6,791 nucleotides of DNA from Pedosphaera sp. (GTDB lineage Bacteria > Verrucomicrobiota > Verrucomicrobiia > Limisphaerales > UBA9464): contig SIAZ01000195.1 in assembly GCA_009695405.1 (NCBI GenBank), forward strand, positions 1-6,791, written 5' to 3'. The position numbers and the translations under genes are program-made. Below the pieces are notes generated by a model, which did not search any database, was not told the DNA's origin, and saw nothing but the letters and a program-made list of their open reading frames with translations. Shown piece after piece: positions 1 through 6,598 of this stretch (within the stretch, counting starts at the first letter, position 1; each line of letters opens with the position of its first letter).

Positions 1-50
1 CCTACACTTTAAACTGTATTCAGCTTCATCCATCTTCATAGGCACTTATT

Positions 51-87
51 AAAAAAGCCAATAAAAGGCCTATTTGTTGGGGTTTTT
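51..87. repeat. Imperfect A/T-flanked inverted repeat
   Basis: A run of six A residues, a GCCAATAAA arm, the perfect core AGGCCT (66-71), a partly complementary TATTTGTTGGGG arm and a final run of T residues can fold into an imperfect hairpin. It has mismatches beside the core, a one-base bulge and a G/G plus A/G interruption before the outer A:T pairs. The form resembles a rho-independent terminator readable on the plus strand, but no gene ending upstream can be seen. It lies just left of where similarity to the IS66 transposase starts, so it could equally be a relic of the junction. Confidence 0.3.
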
Positions 88-238
88 GACTTATCTCCAC
101 AGTCTTTTAATAACTGCACGACGATACGGGTTAGATCCGTTGGCATGGTTGACGGATGTGTTGCGGCGTATTCCACAGGCAACGAACCATACCGTTGCCG
201 AACTCCTGCCTTGGAACTGGAAACCGGCGAAAGCCTAA
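65..238 (+). pseudogene. tnpC: IS66-family transposase TnpC, C-terminal fragment
   Basis: The frame is open from 65 (after an in-frame TAA at 62-64) to the TAA at 236-238. From about base 95 its translation reads LHSLLITARRYGLDP, then LAWLTDVLRRIP, then AELLPWNWKP. This is the pattern of the IS66 C-terminal segment (YSL..TA...GL.P..YL.DVL.R.P, then .LLPW.W), the last 45 or so residues of a protein normally about 500 residues long. The codons before 95 do not continue the expected family sequence in any frame I can read, and there is no usable start, so this is a dead remnant. The zinc-finger, helix-turn-helix and DDE catalytic domains are all absent. The family call is firm for so short a piece because several conserved positions agree in order and the matching terminal repeat lies downstream. 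Confidence 0.75.
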
Positions 239-310
239 TCCGGTTGGTCGACCTTTCTTCCCCGCCTTCGATCGCGGAATATCCTACTTTCGGCAACTAG
301 GGAACCATGA

Positions 311-328
311 GGTTGGGCGTACGCTTAC
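311..328 (+). repeat. IS66-type right terminal inverted repeat
   Basis: The complement of this stretch reads GTAAGCGTACGCCCAACC. IS66-family elements characteristically start with GTAAGCG, and this copy faces the right way to be the outer right end, with base 328 as the last base of the element. The central GCGTACGC is itself a perfect palindrome. The partner left repeat is not in the window, so the end is inferred from the family consensus and from its position 73 bp after the tnpC stop. Confidence 0.65.
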
Positions 329-488
329 TGTGTAGAGGCCCACAAGAAATGAAGCATACCAGATGAGAAAGTATCATTTTAACTGAGGTTTTAATGACTG
401 ATCTTAGTGAGAGAGGTGTGTTTTAGAGAGATTACTGTTTTCGCGGCTTGTTATTTTGTGGCGTTCGGGTAATTGCCCGTTCGATCCG

Positions 489-1241
489 ATGGAATTGAAA
501 CTTATCTTGGAATCGCTTCTGTTCACTTCGCAGAAGCCCCTCTCGCCTGTTGAACTTCGCGATGTACTGACGCGTGCTGCCGTAGAAGAGGGAGCAGATG
601 AGTCGGTCAAGGAGTTGAACCGGATGGATCCTGATCGCATTTTGGCCGCACTTCAGGAACTGGCTGGAGAGCATGAGGCGGGGCGGCGTAGTTATCGATT
701 AGTCTGTGTTGCTGGAGCATGGCAGTTTGTCACCGAACCAATGTTCTCACCTTGGCTACGCTCGCTTCTTGGGGTTAAGAATCGCCCCAGTCGCCTCAGT
801 CAACCTGCACTGGAAACCTTGGCCATTATTGCTTACAGGCAGCCTATAACTAGGGCTGAAATGGAGCAAATTCGTGGGGTGGCTGTCGATGGGGTCATCG
901 CGAGTCTGACCGAACGTGGGCTAATCTTGCAGTCGGGGCGTGCTGAGGTGGTGGGACGGCCAATGCAATACTCAACAACCGCGGGATTTTTGGAATACTT
1001 GGGACTAGGTGGACTGGAAGATTTACCGGATGCGAGTGAGTTACGCCGTATTCCTGTGCAACGGCCGGTTAGTCTACTCACGGTGGATCCCGGATTGGTT
1101 ACCGTCCCCGATGCTCTAGTTTCACTCGAAGTCACCGGAGATCTTGGATTGTCCCTAAGCCCATCGATGCCAGCGGAAATCTCCAAGGCTAATTTACCAT
1201 CCGAGTCTGTCCAAGGGAGTGAATCGAGTGAGAGCACTTAA
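489..1241 (+). CDS. scpB: Segregation and condensation protein B (ScpB)
   Basis: ScpB is the winged-helix (kite) subunit that binds the kleisin ScpA and the Smc ATPase in the bacterial condensin complex, which compacts and separates chromosomes in the cytoplasm. The 250-residue product opens with MELKLILESLLFTSQKPLS, the usual ScpB N-terminus (first winged helix, residues 1-90). The family hallmark LSQPALETLAIIAYRQPITR at 103-122 is followed by EMEQIRGVAVDGVI and GRPMQYSTTAGFLEYLGL in the second winged helix (about 100-172). Residues after 190 form a low-complexity tail rich in Ser, Pro and Glu, as in many ScpB proteins. The ATG at 489 is chosen because it gives the canonical start; an in-frame TTG at 456 would add 11 residues with no family match. 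No clear Shine-Dalgarno is visible. scpA, normally directly upstream, is absent: an IS66 remnant lies 160 bp away instead. Confidence 0.95.
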   Translation: MELKLILESLLFTSQKPLSPVELRDVLTRAAVEEGADESVKELNRMDPDRILAALQELAGEHEAGRRSYRLVCVAGAWQFVTEPMFSPWLRSLLGVKNRPSRLSQPALETLAIIAYRQPITRAEMEQIRGVAVDGVIASLTERGLILQSGRAEVVGRPMQYSTTAGFLEYLGLGGLEDLPDASELRRIPVQRPVSLLTVDPGLVTVPDALVSLEVTGDLGLSLSPSMPAEISKANLPSESVQGSESSEST

Positions 1242-1264
1242 AGGCTCTCTTGATCGAGGGACTT
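1241..1264 (+). terminator. Weak hairpin overlapping the scpB stop
   Basis: AAG and CTCTC pair with GAGGG and CTT around a six-base loop, giving an eight-pair stem with one mismatch and one G:T pair, beginning at the last base of the scpB stop codon. The following AACCTTTGC is not a real T tract, so if this ends scpB transcription it is a weak or factor-assisted terminator. Confidence 0.3.
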
Positions 1265-1666
1265 AACCTTTGCTCTGTATCTTTGGATCCCGAGGTTGAT
1301 TTATTTATCGTCTGACTTGGGGTTTGAACCAAGTTTGACGATGAAATCTCGGCCAAGCAAGTCGTCTGATTTGCCGCCACTCCTTCAAAATTGGGTAAGC
1401 CTGCTTCCACAATTCTCTTCTTTTTCCCCATCCAAGTTAGGAATTCTGAGCCTCAGCCAGCATAGAAAAAAACGATGAGTGCATTCGCGAGGATCAGTAC
1501 GAATGGATTTTTCTTTTAAATGCGGAAATTTGCCCCGAATCGGTTTCCATCGACTTTCCATTCTTTAACCTTCAATCCGCTTGCCGCAGACGGGCCCTCG
1601 ACGCTTAAATACGCGCCTGTCCCGTCGAGAGTTCGGGCATCATTTTTAGAGAATACAAGATCGCAC
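1265..1666. other. Non-coding stretch between scpB and icd
   Basis: I recognise no gene in these 402 bases. The short open frames on either strand (for example 1296-1478 plus and 1189-1431 minus) have no recognisable sequence, no ribosome binding site and poor composition. The stretch contains a small inverted repeat, ACTTGG at 1315-1320 against CCAAGT at 1329-1334 with an eight-base spacer. The icd reading frame is open back to an ATG at 1520, but those 49 codons do not resemble an isocitrate dehydrogenase N-terminus and probably lie in the leader. The stretch presumably holds the icd promoter. Confidence 0.6.
1581..1610 (+). promoter_or_regulatory. Possible sigma-70-type promoter for icd
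   Basis: TTGCCG (1581-1586) and TTAAAT (1605-1610) are separated by 18 bp, and each matches four of six positions of the housekeeping consensus. Transcription from here would start near 1617, leaving a leader of about 50 nt before the icd ATG at 1667 and excluding the alternative start at 1520. The match is weak and could be chance. Confidence 0.2.
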
Positions 1667-2983
1667 ATGGCCTACACCACTTGTTCCGTGCCCGCCGGCG
1701 GCAAAATCACCGTCCAAAATGGCGCACTTACTGTACCCGATCAACCTATCGTCCCGTTTATCCGTGGTGACGGCACTGGCCCCGATATTTGGACCTCTGC
1801 GGTCCGTGTCCTCGATGCTTCAGTTGCCAAAGCCTACGGTGGCAAACGGGCAATTTCTTGGATGGAAGTTTTTGCAGGCGAAGAGAGTTTTAAGCGCTTT
1901 AATAATTGGCTACCTGACGACACGGTTGCTGCGTTTAATGAATTCCTCGTTGGTATCAAGGGCCCGCTGACCACACCTGTCGGCGGTGGTATTCGGTCCC
2001 TTAATGTCGCCCTTCGGCAAATGCTCGATCTTTATGTGTGCCTGCGACCCGTCCAGTACTTCACAGGTGTCCCTAGTCCTGTCAAGCGACCCGAGGCCGT
2101 GGATATGGTCATTTTCCGGGAGAATACCGAAGATATCTACGCTGGTATCGAATACGCCTCCGGAACACCTGAGGCTCAAAAGATACTCAGCTTCCTTGCT
2201 ACCGAATTTCCGAAACAGTTCTCCAAGATCCGTTTTGGAACCGCCCAAGCAACCGCTGATTATTGGGCTATGGCTGGGGTAAGTGATTTTCCTACTGACG
2301 TCCAAGTCGGCGTGGGTATTAAACCGGTGAGCTATTCCGGAAGTGTTCGACTCATCCAGAGTGCGATTGCTTACGCTATCAAAAATCACCGCAAATCAGT
2401 CACGCTCGTTCATAAGGGGAACATCATGAAGTTCACCGAGGGGGCCTTTCGTGACTGGGGTTATGCCGTTGCTAAAAAAGAATTTGGAGCGGTCGAAATC
2501 GAAGGTGGCCCTTGGTGCCGAATTCCTGAGGGGCTTCCCGGAGCTGGCCTTGTGATTAAGGATTCCATTGCCGATATCGCACTGCAGCAAGTCCTCACTC
2601 GTCCCACGGACTTTGATGTGATTGCAACACTCAACCTGAATGGTGACTACTTAAGCGACGCTTTGGCGGCTCAGGTTGGAGGCATCGGTATTGCTCCAGG
2701 TGGAAATATTAATTACGTCACCGGGCACGCCATTTTTGAAGCCACGCATGGTACGGCTCCGAAATACGCCAACAAAGATATGGTTAATCCAGGTTCGGTG
2801 GTTCTTTCGGGTGAAATGATGCTTCGCTATTTGGGTTGGACCGAGGCCGCAGACCTTATCCTTAAGGGCTTGAATGGGGCCATTCAGAGTAAACGGGTTA
2901 CCTACGACTTTGCACGTTTAATGGAAGGTGCGACTGAAATCAAATGCTCGGAATTTGGCGATACTCTGATCGCTCACATGTAA
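1667..2983 (+). CDS. icd: NADP-dependent isocitrate dehydrogenase
   Basis: This cytoplasmic TCA-cycle enzyme oxidatively decarboxylates isocitrate to 2-oxoglutarate, producing NADPH. The 438-residue product is close to E. coli Icd throughout. FIRGDGTGPDIW (31-42) is the N-terminal nucleotide-fold motif. GGGIRSLNVALRQ (106-118) carries the substrate-binding serine, Ser111, equivalent to E. coli Ser113 that AceK phosphorylates. FRENTEDIYAGIE (150-162) holds the catalytic Tyr158, and LVHKGNIMKFTEGAF the catalytic Lys250. NLNGDYLSDALAAQVGG (323-339) supplies the metal-binding aspartates. HGTAPKYA, followed by V373 and TYDFARLM, has the Lys-Tyr-Val-Tyr-Arg set that marks NADP rather than NAD specificity. 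About 20 residues near 190-212 are extra relative to E. coli. The ATG at 1667 is chosen because MAYTTCSVPAGGKITV is the normal start; the frame stays open upstream to 1520. No strong ribosome binding site is visible. The gene stands alone and converges on rpoN. Confidence 0.96.
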   Translation: MAYTTCSVPAGGKITVQNGALTVPDQPIVPFIRGDGTGPDIWTSAVRVLDASVAKAYGGKRAISWMEVFAGEESFKRFNNWLPDDTVAAFNEFLVGIKGPLTTPVGGGIRSLNVALRQMLDLYVCLRPVQYFTGVPSPVKRPEAVDMVIFRENTEDIYAGIEYASGTPEAQKILSFLATEFPKQFSKIRFGTAQATADYWAMAGVSDFPTDVQVGVGIKPVSYSGSVRLIQSAIAYAIKNHRKSVTLVHKGNIMKFTEGAFRDWGYAVAKKEFGAVEIEGGPWCRIPEGLPGAGLVIKDSIADIALQQVLTRPTDFDVIATLNLNGDYLSDALAAQVGGIGIAPGGNINYVTGHAIFEATHGTAPKYANKDMVNPGSVVLSGEMMLRYLGWTEAADLILKGLNGAIQSKRVTYDFARLMEGATEIKCSEFGDTLIAHM

Positions 2984-3043
2984 GGAATTTCAAAATGGCG
3001 TCGGGTTAGCTTGGTTTGAGCTCCCAACTGCCTTCTCTTCCTC

Positions 3044-3090
3044 AATCCCAGTGGCCCACAACTCTGGGTTCTCCACTGGGATTTGTATTT
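3044..3090 (+). terminator. Strong nested hairpin terminator after icd
   Basis: AATCCCAGTGG (3044-3054) and CCACTGGGATT (3073-3083) are perfectly complementary over 11 bp. The 18-base interval holds a second small stem, CCCA (3055-3058) with TGGG (3065-3068). On the plus strand the stem runs into TTTGTATTTCTC, a moderate T-rich tail, so it fits a rho-independent terminator 61 bp after the icd stop. On the minus strand the same stem forms 94 bp after the rpoN stop, but the bases beyond it are purine-rich (GAGGAAGAGAAGG). It may therefore act mainly on icd, and only as a 3' structure for rpoN. Confidence 0.75.
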
Positions 3091-3144
3091 CTCATCTTAA
3101 AGTAATTTCTCGTTTTTAGAGGAAAGTTTCCAACTCGATTGCTC

Positions 3145-3170
3145 GATTACTGGACGTTTGATTACTGGAC
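3145..3170. repeat. Tandem 11-bp direct repeat beside the rpoN stop
   Basis: GATTACTGGAC occurs at 3145-3155 and again at 3160-3170, a 15-bp period that continues imperfectly into GTTT and TTTA. A shorter doublet, CTCGATT at 3134-3140 and 3142-3148, lies immediately to the left. The array sits 7 bp from the rpoN stop codon, in its 3' untranslated region. Its role is unknown; replication slippage is the simplest origin. Confidence 0.6.
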
Positions 3171-3176
3171 TTTATC

Positions 3177-5096
3177 TTAATAATCTCGCCGTAAATGACT
3201 GGGCAAAACGTTCAGTTCGGCACGGTATTTTGCCACAGTGCGACGGGCCAAAATAATACCCTTCTCCTTTAACTTAGCCACGAGAACATCATCGGAGAGG
3301 GGGTTAGAACGATTTTCACCGGAGACTAAATCCAAGAGGATATTCTTCACTGAGGTGTTTGAGACGGTCAATCCATCGGAGGTAGCGACCCCGGAGGTGA
3401 AGAAGTACCTGAGTTCGAAAAGCCCTTGAGGCGTCGAGATATACTTACCCGATACAGCGCGACTGACTGTGGTCTCATGGACCCCGACCACCGCTGCGAC
3501 TTGGTCCATGGTCAGTGGTCGCAAATACTCAACCCCTTTCTCGAAAAATTCCCGTTGCCGTTTTACAATTTCTCGACCAATACCTAAAATCGTACTTTGA
3601 CGTTGATTCAGACTTTTGATGAGAAACTTACCTGCCTTAATTTTATCACGGATATACTCGCGGACTTCGGGCGAAGTTTCTGCCTCAGAGAGCAGGTCTT
3701 TGTAGCTTTTACTAATCCGAAGCTGAGGTAGAAATTCATCGTTGCCAGCGACCGTGTATTCAATGCGTTGACGTTTCTCGGTCAACGGGAAAAAATCATT
3801 TAATAACCAGCGGTTGGCTTGAGCGCGATCGGCACTTTCTATCAAAAGTGGCGCACCTTCTTTGGAGGGGATATGACGACTGACAATACCCTCCAAACGC
3901 CGCCGAGCCACTGTGCTCAGACTAATTCTCTGAAGAAGGTCGGTATCGATCAACAATTCCTCACCGAGAACAATACGGGTCAGATCCGTGGCAAGCAGTT
4001 CCAATAGTTGCGGATCCACTTCCCTCTTGCGATTGGATCTCCAATCAGCGAGATGACTGCGTAATTGAATCGATAAACGCCCACGAACCATACGGGCAAC
4101 TTCATCATCGGGTTCTAAAAACGTTTCCACCAGTGAGACCGGATCCTCTATATCCTCCGGAAAAATACTGGGCTGCTCGTCTATAATCATCGTCTTTTGC
4201 ACGGTTATTTCAGCCACAACAGACTGTTCCATCGATGAGGAAAAGCGCGCACCTGGTCGGGGATCCAGACAGGCTAACTGTGCTGCAGCTTCTTGCACCT
4301 CAAAGGCGGTAATCTCGAGGCGCTTGGCAATTTCAGGAAAACGTCGTTTCCCCAATTCTTCCATAAAATCTCGCAGGATTCGGTACTCAATCGCCTCTGT
4401 TTGTCCAGCCCGTTCCAATTGCAACATCAGGCACTCCCGAAGATCCCTTGCGCCGATTCCCGGTGGTTCAAAGGCTTGGATAACTGTCAGTACTTCCAGA
4501 ATTAGATCGGTAGAAATACCTGTGGAGAAGGTCAACTCCTCCGGTTTCGAAGTTAAATAGCCTCGATCGTCAATATTACCTACCAGCATCTCTGCTACTT
4601 GCTTTTGATTCGTTGAAAGCGCTGAGAATCTTACTTGCTCGAGGAGGTGTTCCTGCAGTGATGATCCACTGGTCAGTGAATCAAACATGTGTTGACGCCT
4701 CTCTTCATCCTCTTCAGTGGACCTGTTAATGGAATTCCCTTGGGACATAACATCCCTCCATTCCTCATCCAACTTTAGCAACTTCTGCATTGCCTCAGCG
4801 AACTGATCCACGGGTTCATCTGAGTGCTGTTCAGTTGCGGGATCGAATAACACATCGGCCGGTGGTTCGGCAGGGTCGGCGGCGATTACCTCAGCTTCAG
4901 TTCGCGATATTTTTGTATCAGCATCGATCTCAATCGCCGCCATTTCTTCTAAAACAGGATTCTGTTCCAATTCAAGCTCCACCATCGCCCTCAACTCAAG
5001 GACTGGAGCCTGCAACAACGCCAACGATTGCAGCAGTTGTGGCGACAACACCATCTGCTGTGACAGTCGTTGGCCTAGATGCAATCCTGCGGACAT
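3177..5096 (-). CDS. rpoN: RNA polymerase sigma-54 factor (RpoN)
   Basis: Sigma-54 directs RNA polymerase to -24/-12 promoters and needs an AAA+ enhancer-binding protein to open DNA. The product begins with the Gln/Leu-rich activator-interacting region I (LSQQMVLSPQLLQSLALLQA, 11-30, and ELEQNPVLEE, 42-51). An acidic region II linker follows (about 52-135). The core-binding domain comes next, with LLEQVRFSAL, GNIDDRGYL, FEPPGIGARDLRECL and LDPRPGARFS (151-285). It resumes at LPQLRISKSYKDLL and AGKFLIKSLNQRQSTIL. The helix-turn-helix is near 527-570 (LTMDQVAAVVGVHETTVSRA). The RpoN box ARRTVAKYR is at 617-625. At 639 residues it is well above the usual 450-500; the excess lies mostly at about 302-444 in the core-binding domain, plus a long acidic linker. 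The ATG at 5096 gives the canonical N-terminus, with a weak AGGG upstream. No enhancer-binding protein, hpf or ptsN gene is adjacent, unlike the proteobacterial rpoN operon. Confidence 0.95.
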   Translation of the reverse strand: MSAGLHLGQRLSQQMVLSPQLLQSLALLQAPVLELRAMVELELEQNPVLEEMAAIEIDADTKISRTEAEVIAADPAEPPADVLFDPATEQHSDEPVDQFAEAMQKLLKLDEEWRDVMSQGNSINRSTEEDEERRQHMFDSLTSGSSLQEHLLEQVRFSALSTNQKQVAEMLVGNIDDRGYLTSKPEELTFSTGISTDLILEVLTVIQAFEPPGIGARDLRECLMLQLERAGQTEAIEYRILRDFMEELGKRRFPEIAKRLEITAFEVQEAAAQLACLDPRPGARFSSSMEQSVVAEITVQKTMIIDEQPSIFPEDIEDPVSLVETFLEPDDEVARMVRGRLSIQLRSHLADWRSNRKREVDPQLLELLATDLTRIVLGEELLIDTDLLQRISLSTVARRRLEGIVSRHIPSKEGAPLLIESADRAQANRWLLNDFFPLTEKRQRIEYTVAGNDEFLPQLRISKSYKDLLSEAETSPEVREYIRDKIKAGKFLIKSLNQRQSTILGIGREIVKRQREFFEKGVEYLRPLTMDQVAAVVGVHETTVSRAVSGKYISTPQGLFELRYFFTSGVATSDGLTVSNTSVKNILLDLVSGENRSNPLSDDVLVAKLKEKGIILARRTVAKYRAELNVLPSHLRRDY

Positions 5097-5359
5097 AGCC
5101 CTACTGTTTTACCCGAAACGCAGGACCAAAGAAAGAATTAACAAGCAGCTTCCGGGCCGATGATGCGTCATTTAAATTTAAAATAAAAAAGGACTCGGCG
5201 GCCGATGTTTCTAAATTGAAGGTGGATTTTAGGGGGAATTCGGTCGCGATTTTGCGGAAAAATTTCTGCAGAGCGCGAGTCAGTTAAGTGAAAGGAATAG
5301 GGCATCAAGTTGCGACGGATTTTCTTGGATCAGGATGCTTTCGGGGGTTCAATTCCGTG
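5097..5359. promoter_or_regulatory. Divergent intergenic region, rpoN and PVC dehydrogenase
   Basis: Both flanking genes are transcribed away from these 263 bases, so both promoters should lie here. The centre is strikingly A/T-rich (5171-5190) and contains the perfect 12-bp palindrome TTTAAATTTAAA (5171-5182). Next to it is ATGATGCGTCAT (5160-5171), with 4-bp inverted arms, and TCGGCGGCCGA (5195-5205) is an 11-base palindrome. These symmetric sequences could be operator sites. I cannot assign convincing -35/-10 pairs on either strand and see no sigma-54-type site. Confidence 0.4.
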
Positions 5360-6598
5360 ATGATTAAGAAACTGGTTCTTTGGACTTTAGTTGGTTTCGG
5401 TCTCGCCACGCCTGTCGACGCGCAGCCGGTTAAAGTTTTGTTTCTTGGCCAAGAAGGAACGTTGTCCTCACGTCATTGTCACGCTTTGATGCGCAACCTC
5501 GGTCGAGATGCAATTTGGTTCGATTACACTACTGACCCGGCGGTGGTCACTATCGAATGGATCGCCCGCTTTGATGTGGTTCTGTTGGATGCTCCGGTAG
5601 GCTCTTTTCCAAGTTTATCGGGAGTTGATGTGGATAAGAGGATCTCTGGCGGTTTGCCGGTCGAAGAAGCTGCGTGGACGGCTCCGACGTTTACCGTTGC
5701 GATGCGAGAGCGATTGCTGTCCAGCCTGAGTCCAGAGCGTCGGGGTAAATGGCAGGCTTTTATCGATCAAAGGGATATTGAACAGCGTCAAGCCGATCCC
5801 AATATTGCCAACTATGAGCGACGTCCTCAGGCGATTACTTTCCAGCAACCATTTTCGGTAAAAGGCAGCGTGGAACGGACCCATCTGGCTCCGGATTTAA
5901 GGATGGAGTTGTTTGCTGCCGAACCTGATATTGCCAAGCCTATTTCGATGGCTTGGGACGAACGAGGCCGACTCTGGGTTTGTGAGACTCGGGATTATCC
6001 TCACGGAGTGAAAGCCAACGGCGAAGGTAACGATTCAATTAAGATCTGCGAGGATACCGATGGGGATGGGAAAGCGGATAAATTTACAGTGTTTGCCGAT
6101 CGCCTTAATTTGCCGACCAGCTTGGTGTTTGCCAACGTAGGGGTGATCGTGTCGCAGCCGCCTCGCTTTCTTTTTTTGAAAGATACAAATGGCGATGGAA
6201 AGGCTGATATCCGCCAGACGATCCTCGAAGGTTGGGGCATCGGCGACACCCATGCCCAAGCGAACAGTCTGCACTATGGGTACGACAATTGGCTTTACGG
6301 GTGTGTCGGTTATTCTGGATTTAAGGGGAAAGTGGGCGGTATTCAAAAGCAGTTTGCAATGGGGACATATCGGTTTAAGGCAGACGGCTCAGCCCTCGAA
6401 TTTCTCCATCAGTTTTCCAATAATAGCTGGGGCCATAGTGCGAATGAGGCAGGGGATCAATTTGGCGGAACGGCTAATAACGCACCCATCTTTTTTTTGG
6501 GTATTCCAGCAACGGCAGTTCCTGAAGGCTTGCGCCCGTGCATTCACGAGTTGACGGTAAGAATCAGTTCCAGAGGAGGTGATCGTCCTTGTTTTTGA
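5360..6598 (+). CDS. PVC-type membrane-bound dehydrogenase, 3'-truncated by IS
   Basis: This is the N-terminal part of a secreted protein of the family typical of Planctomycetota and Verrucomicrobiota: a ThuA-like N-terminus, a beta-propeller dehydrogenase-like domain, then HEAT repeats and a heme-binding CXXCH domain, often around 1000 residues in all. The ATG at 5360 is preferred over GTG 5288 because it gives a clean signal peptide, MIKKLVLWTLVGFGLATPVDA. VKVLFLGQEG to FDVVLLDAP (24-79) resembles the start of a ThuA-like fold, but the middle of that fold is missing or diverged. The propeller begins near LAPDLRMELFAAEPDI (176-191), with WDERGRLWVCETRDYP, GVIVSQPPRFLFLKD, GIGDTHAQANSLHYGYDNW and GYSGFKGKVGG. 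Two DxDGDGxxD-like loops, DTDGDGKAD (232-240) and DTNGDGKAD (275-283), look calcium-binding. Family similarity stops at about VPEGLR (387-392). The last 20 residues are read from inserted transposon DNA and end at TGA 6596-6598. No C-terminal heme domain remains, so the gene is probably inactive. Confidence 0.85.
   Translation: MIKKLVLWTLVGFGLATPVDAQPVKVLFLGQEGTLSSRHCHALMRNLGRDAIWFDYTTDPAVVTIEWIARFDVVLLDAPVGSFPSLSGVDVDKRISGGLPVEEAAWTAPTFTVAMRERLLSSLSPERRGKWQAFIDQRDIEQRQADPNIANYERRPQAITFQQPFSVKGSVERTHLAPDLRMELFAAEPDIAKPISMAWDERGRLWVCETRDYPHGVKANGEGNDSIKICEDTDGDGKADKFTVFADRLNLPTSLVFANVGVIVSQPPRFLFLKDTNGDGKADIRQTILEGWGIGDTHAQANSLHYGYDNWLYGCVGYSGFKGKVGGIQKQFAMGTYRFKADGSALEFLHQFSNNSWGHSANEAGDQFGGTANNAPIFFLGIPATAVPEGLRPCIHELTVRISSRGGDRPCF

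Larger units (their letters stand above)
65..328 (+). mobile_element. 3' remnant of an IS66-family insertion sequence
   Basis: Two independent signs mark this stretch as the right end of an IS66-type element: a reading frame matching the extreme C-terminus of the IS66 transposase TnpC (stop at 236-238), and 73 bp further on a terminal sequence whose complement begins GTAAGCG, the typical start of IS66-family inverted repeats. The recognisable transposase begins only around base 95, although an intact element would continue to the left window edge. The element therefore looks truncated or broken near 65-95. IS66 elements usually make 8-bp target duplications. The bases after the end are TGTGTAGA (329-336), but the matching left copy is not in the window. 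The left boundary is approximate. Confidence 0.75.

Noticed and set aside
36..296. Open frame on the minus strand across the IS66 remnant
   Set aside because: It lies opposite the recognisable tnpC C-terminus, has no family pattern of its own, and is explained as an antisense shadow.
1315..1334. GGTTTGAACC resembling a tRNA T-arm
   Set aside because: The flanking five bases on each side do not pair as a T stem, and there is no acceptor, D-arm or anticodon arm around it.
1296..1478. Small plus-strand open frame between scpB and icd
   Set aside because: No ribosome binding site, low-complexity Ser/Pro/Leu composition, and nothing recognisable.
5185..5205. TCGGC-G-GCCGA followed on the minus strand by a T-rich run, resembling a terminator
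   Set aside because: The palindrome leaves a one-base loop, which cannot form a stable hairpin of that size, and it lies in a divergent promoter region where no minus-strand gene ends.
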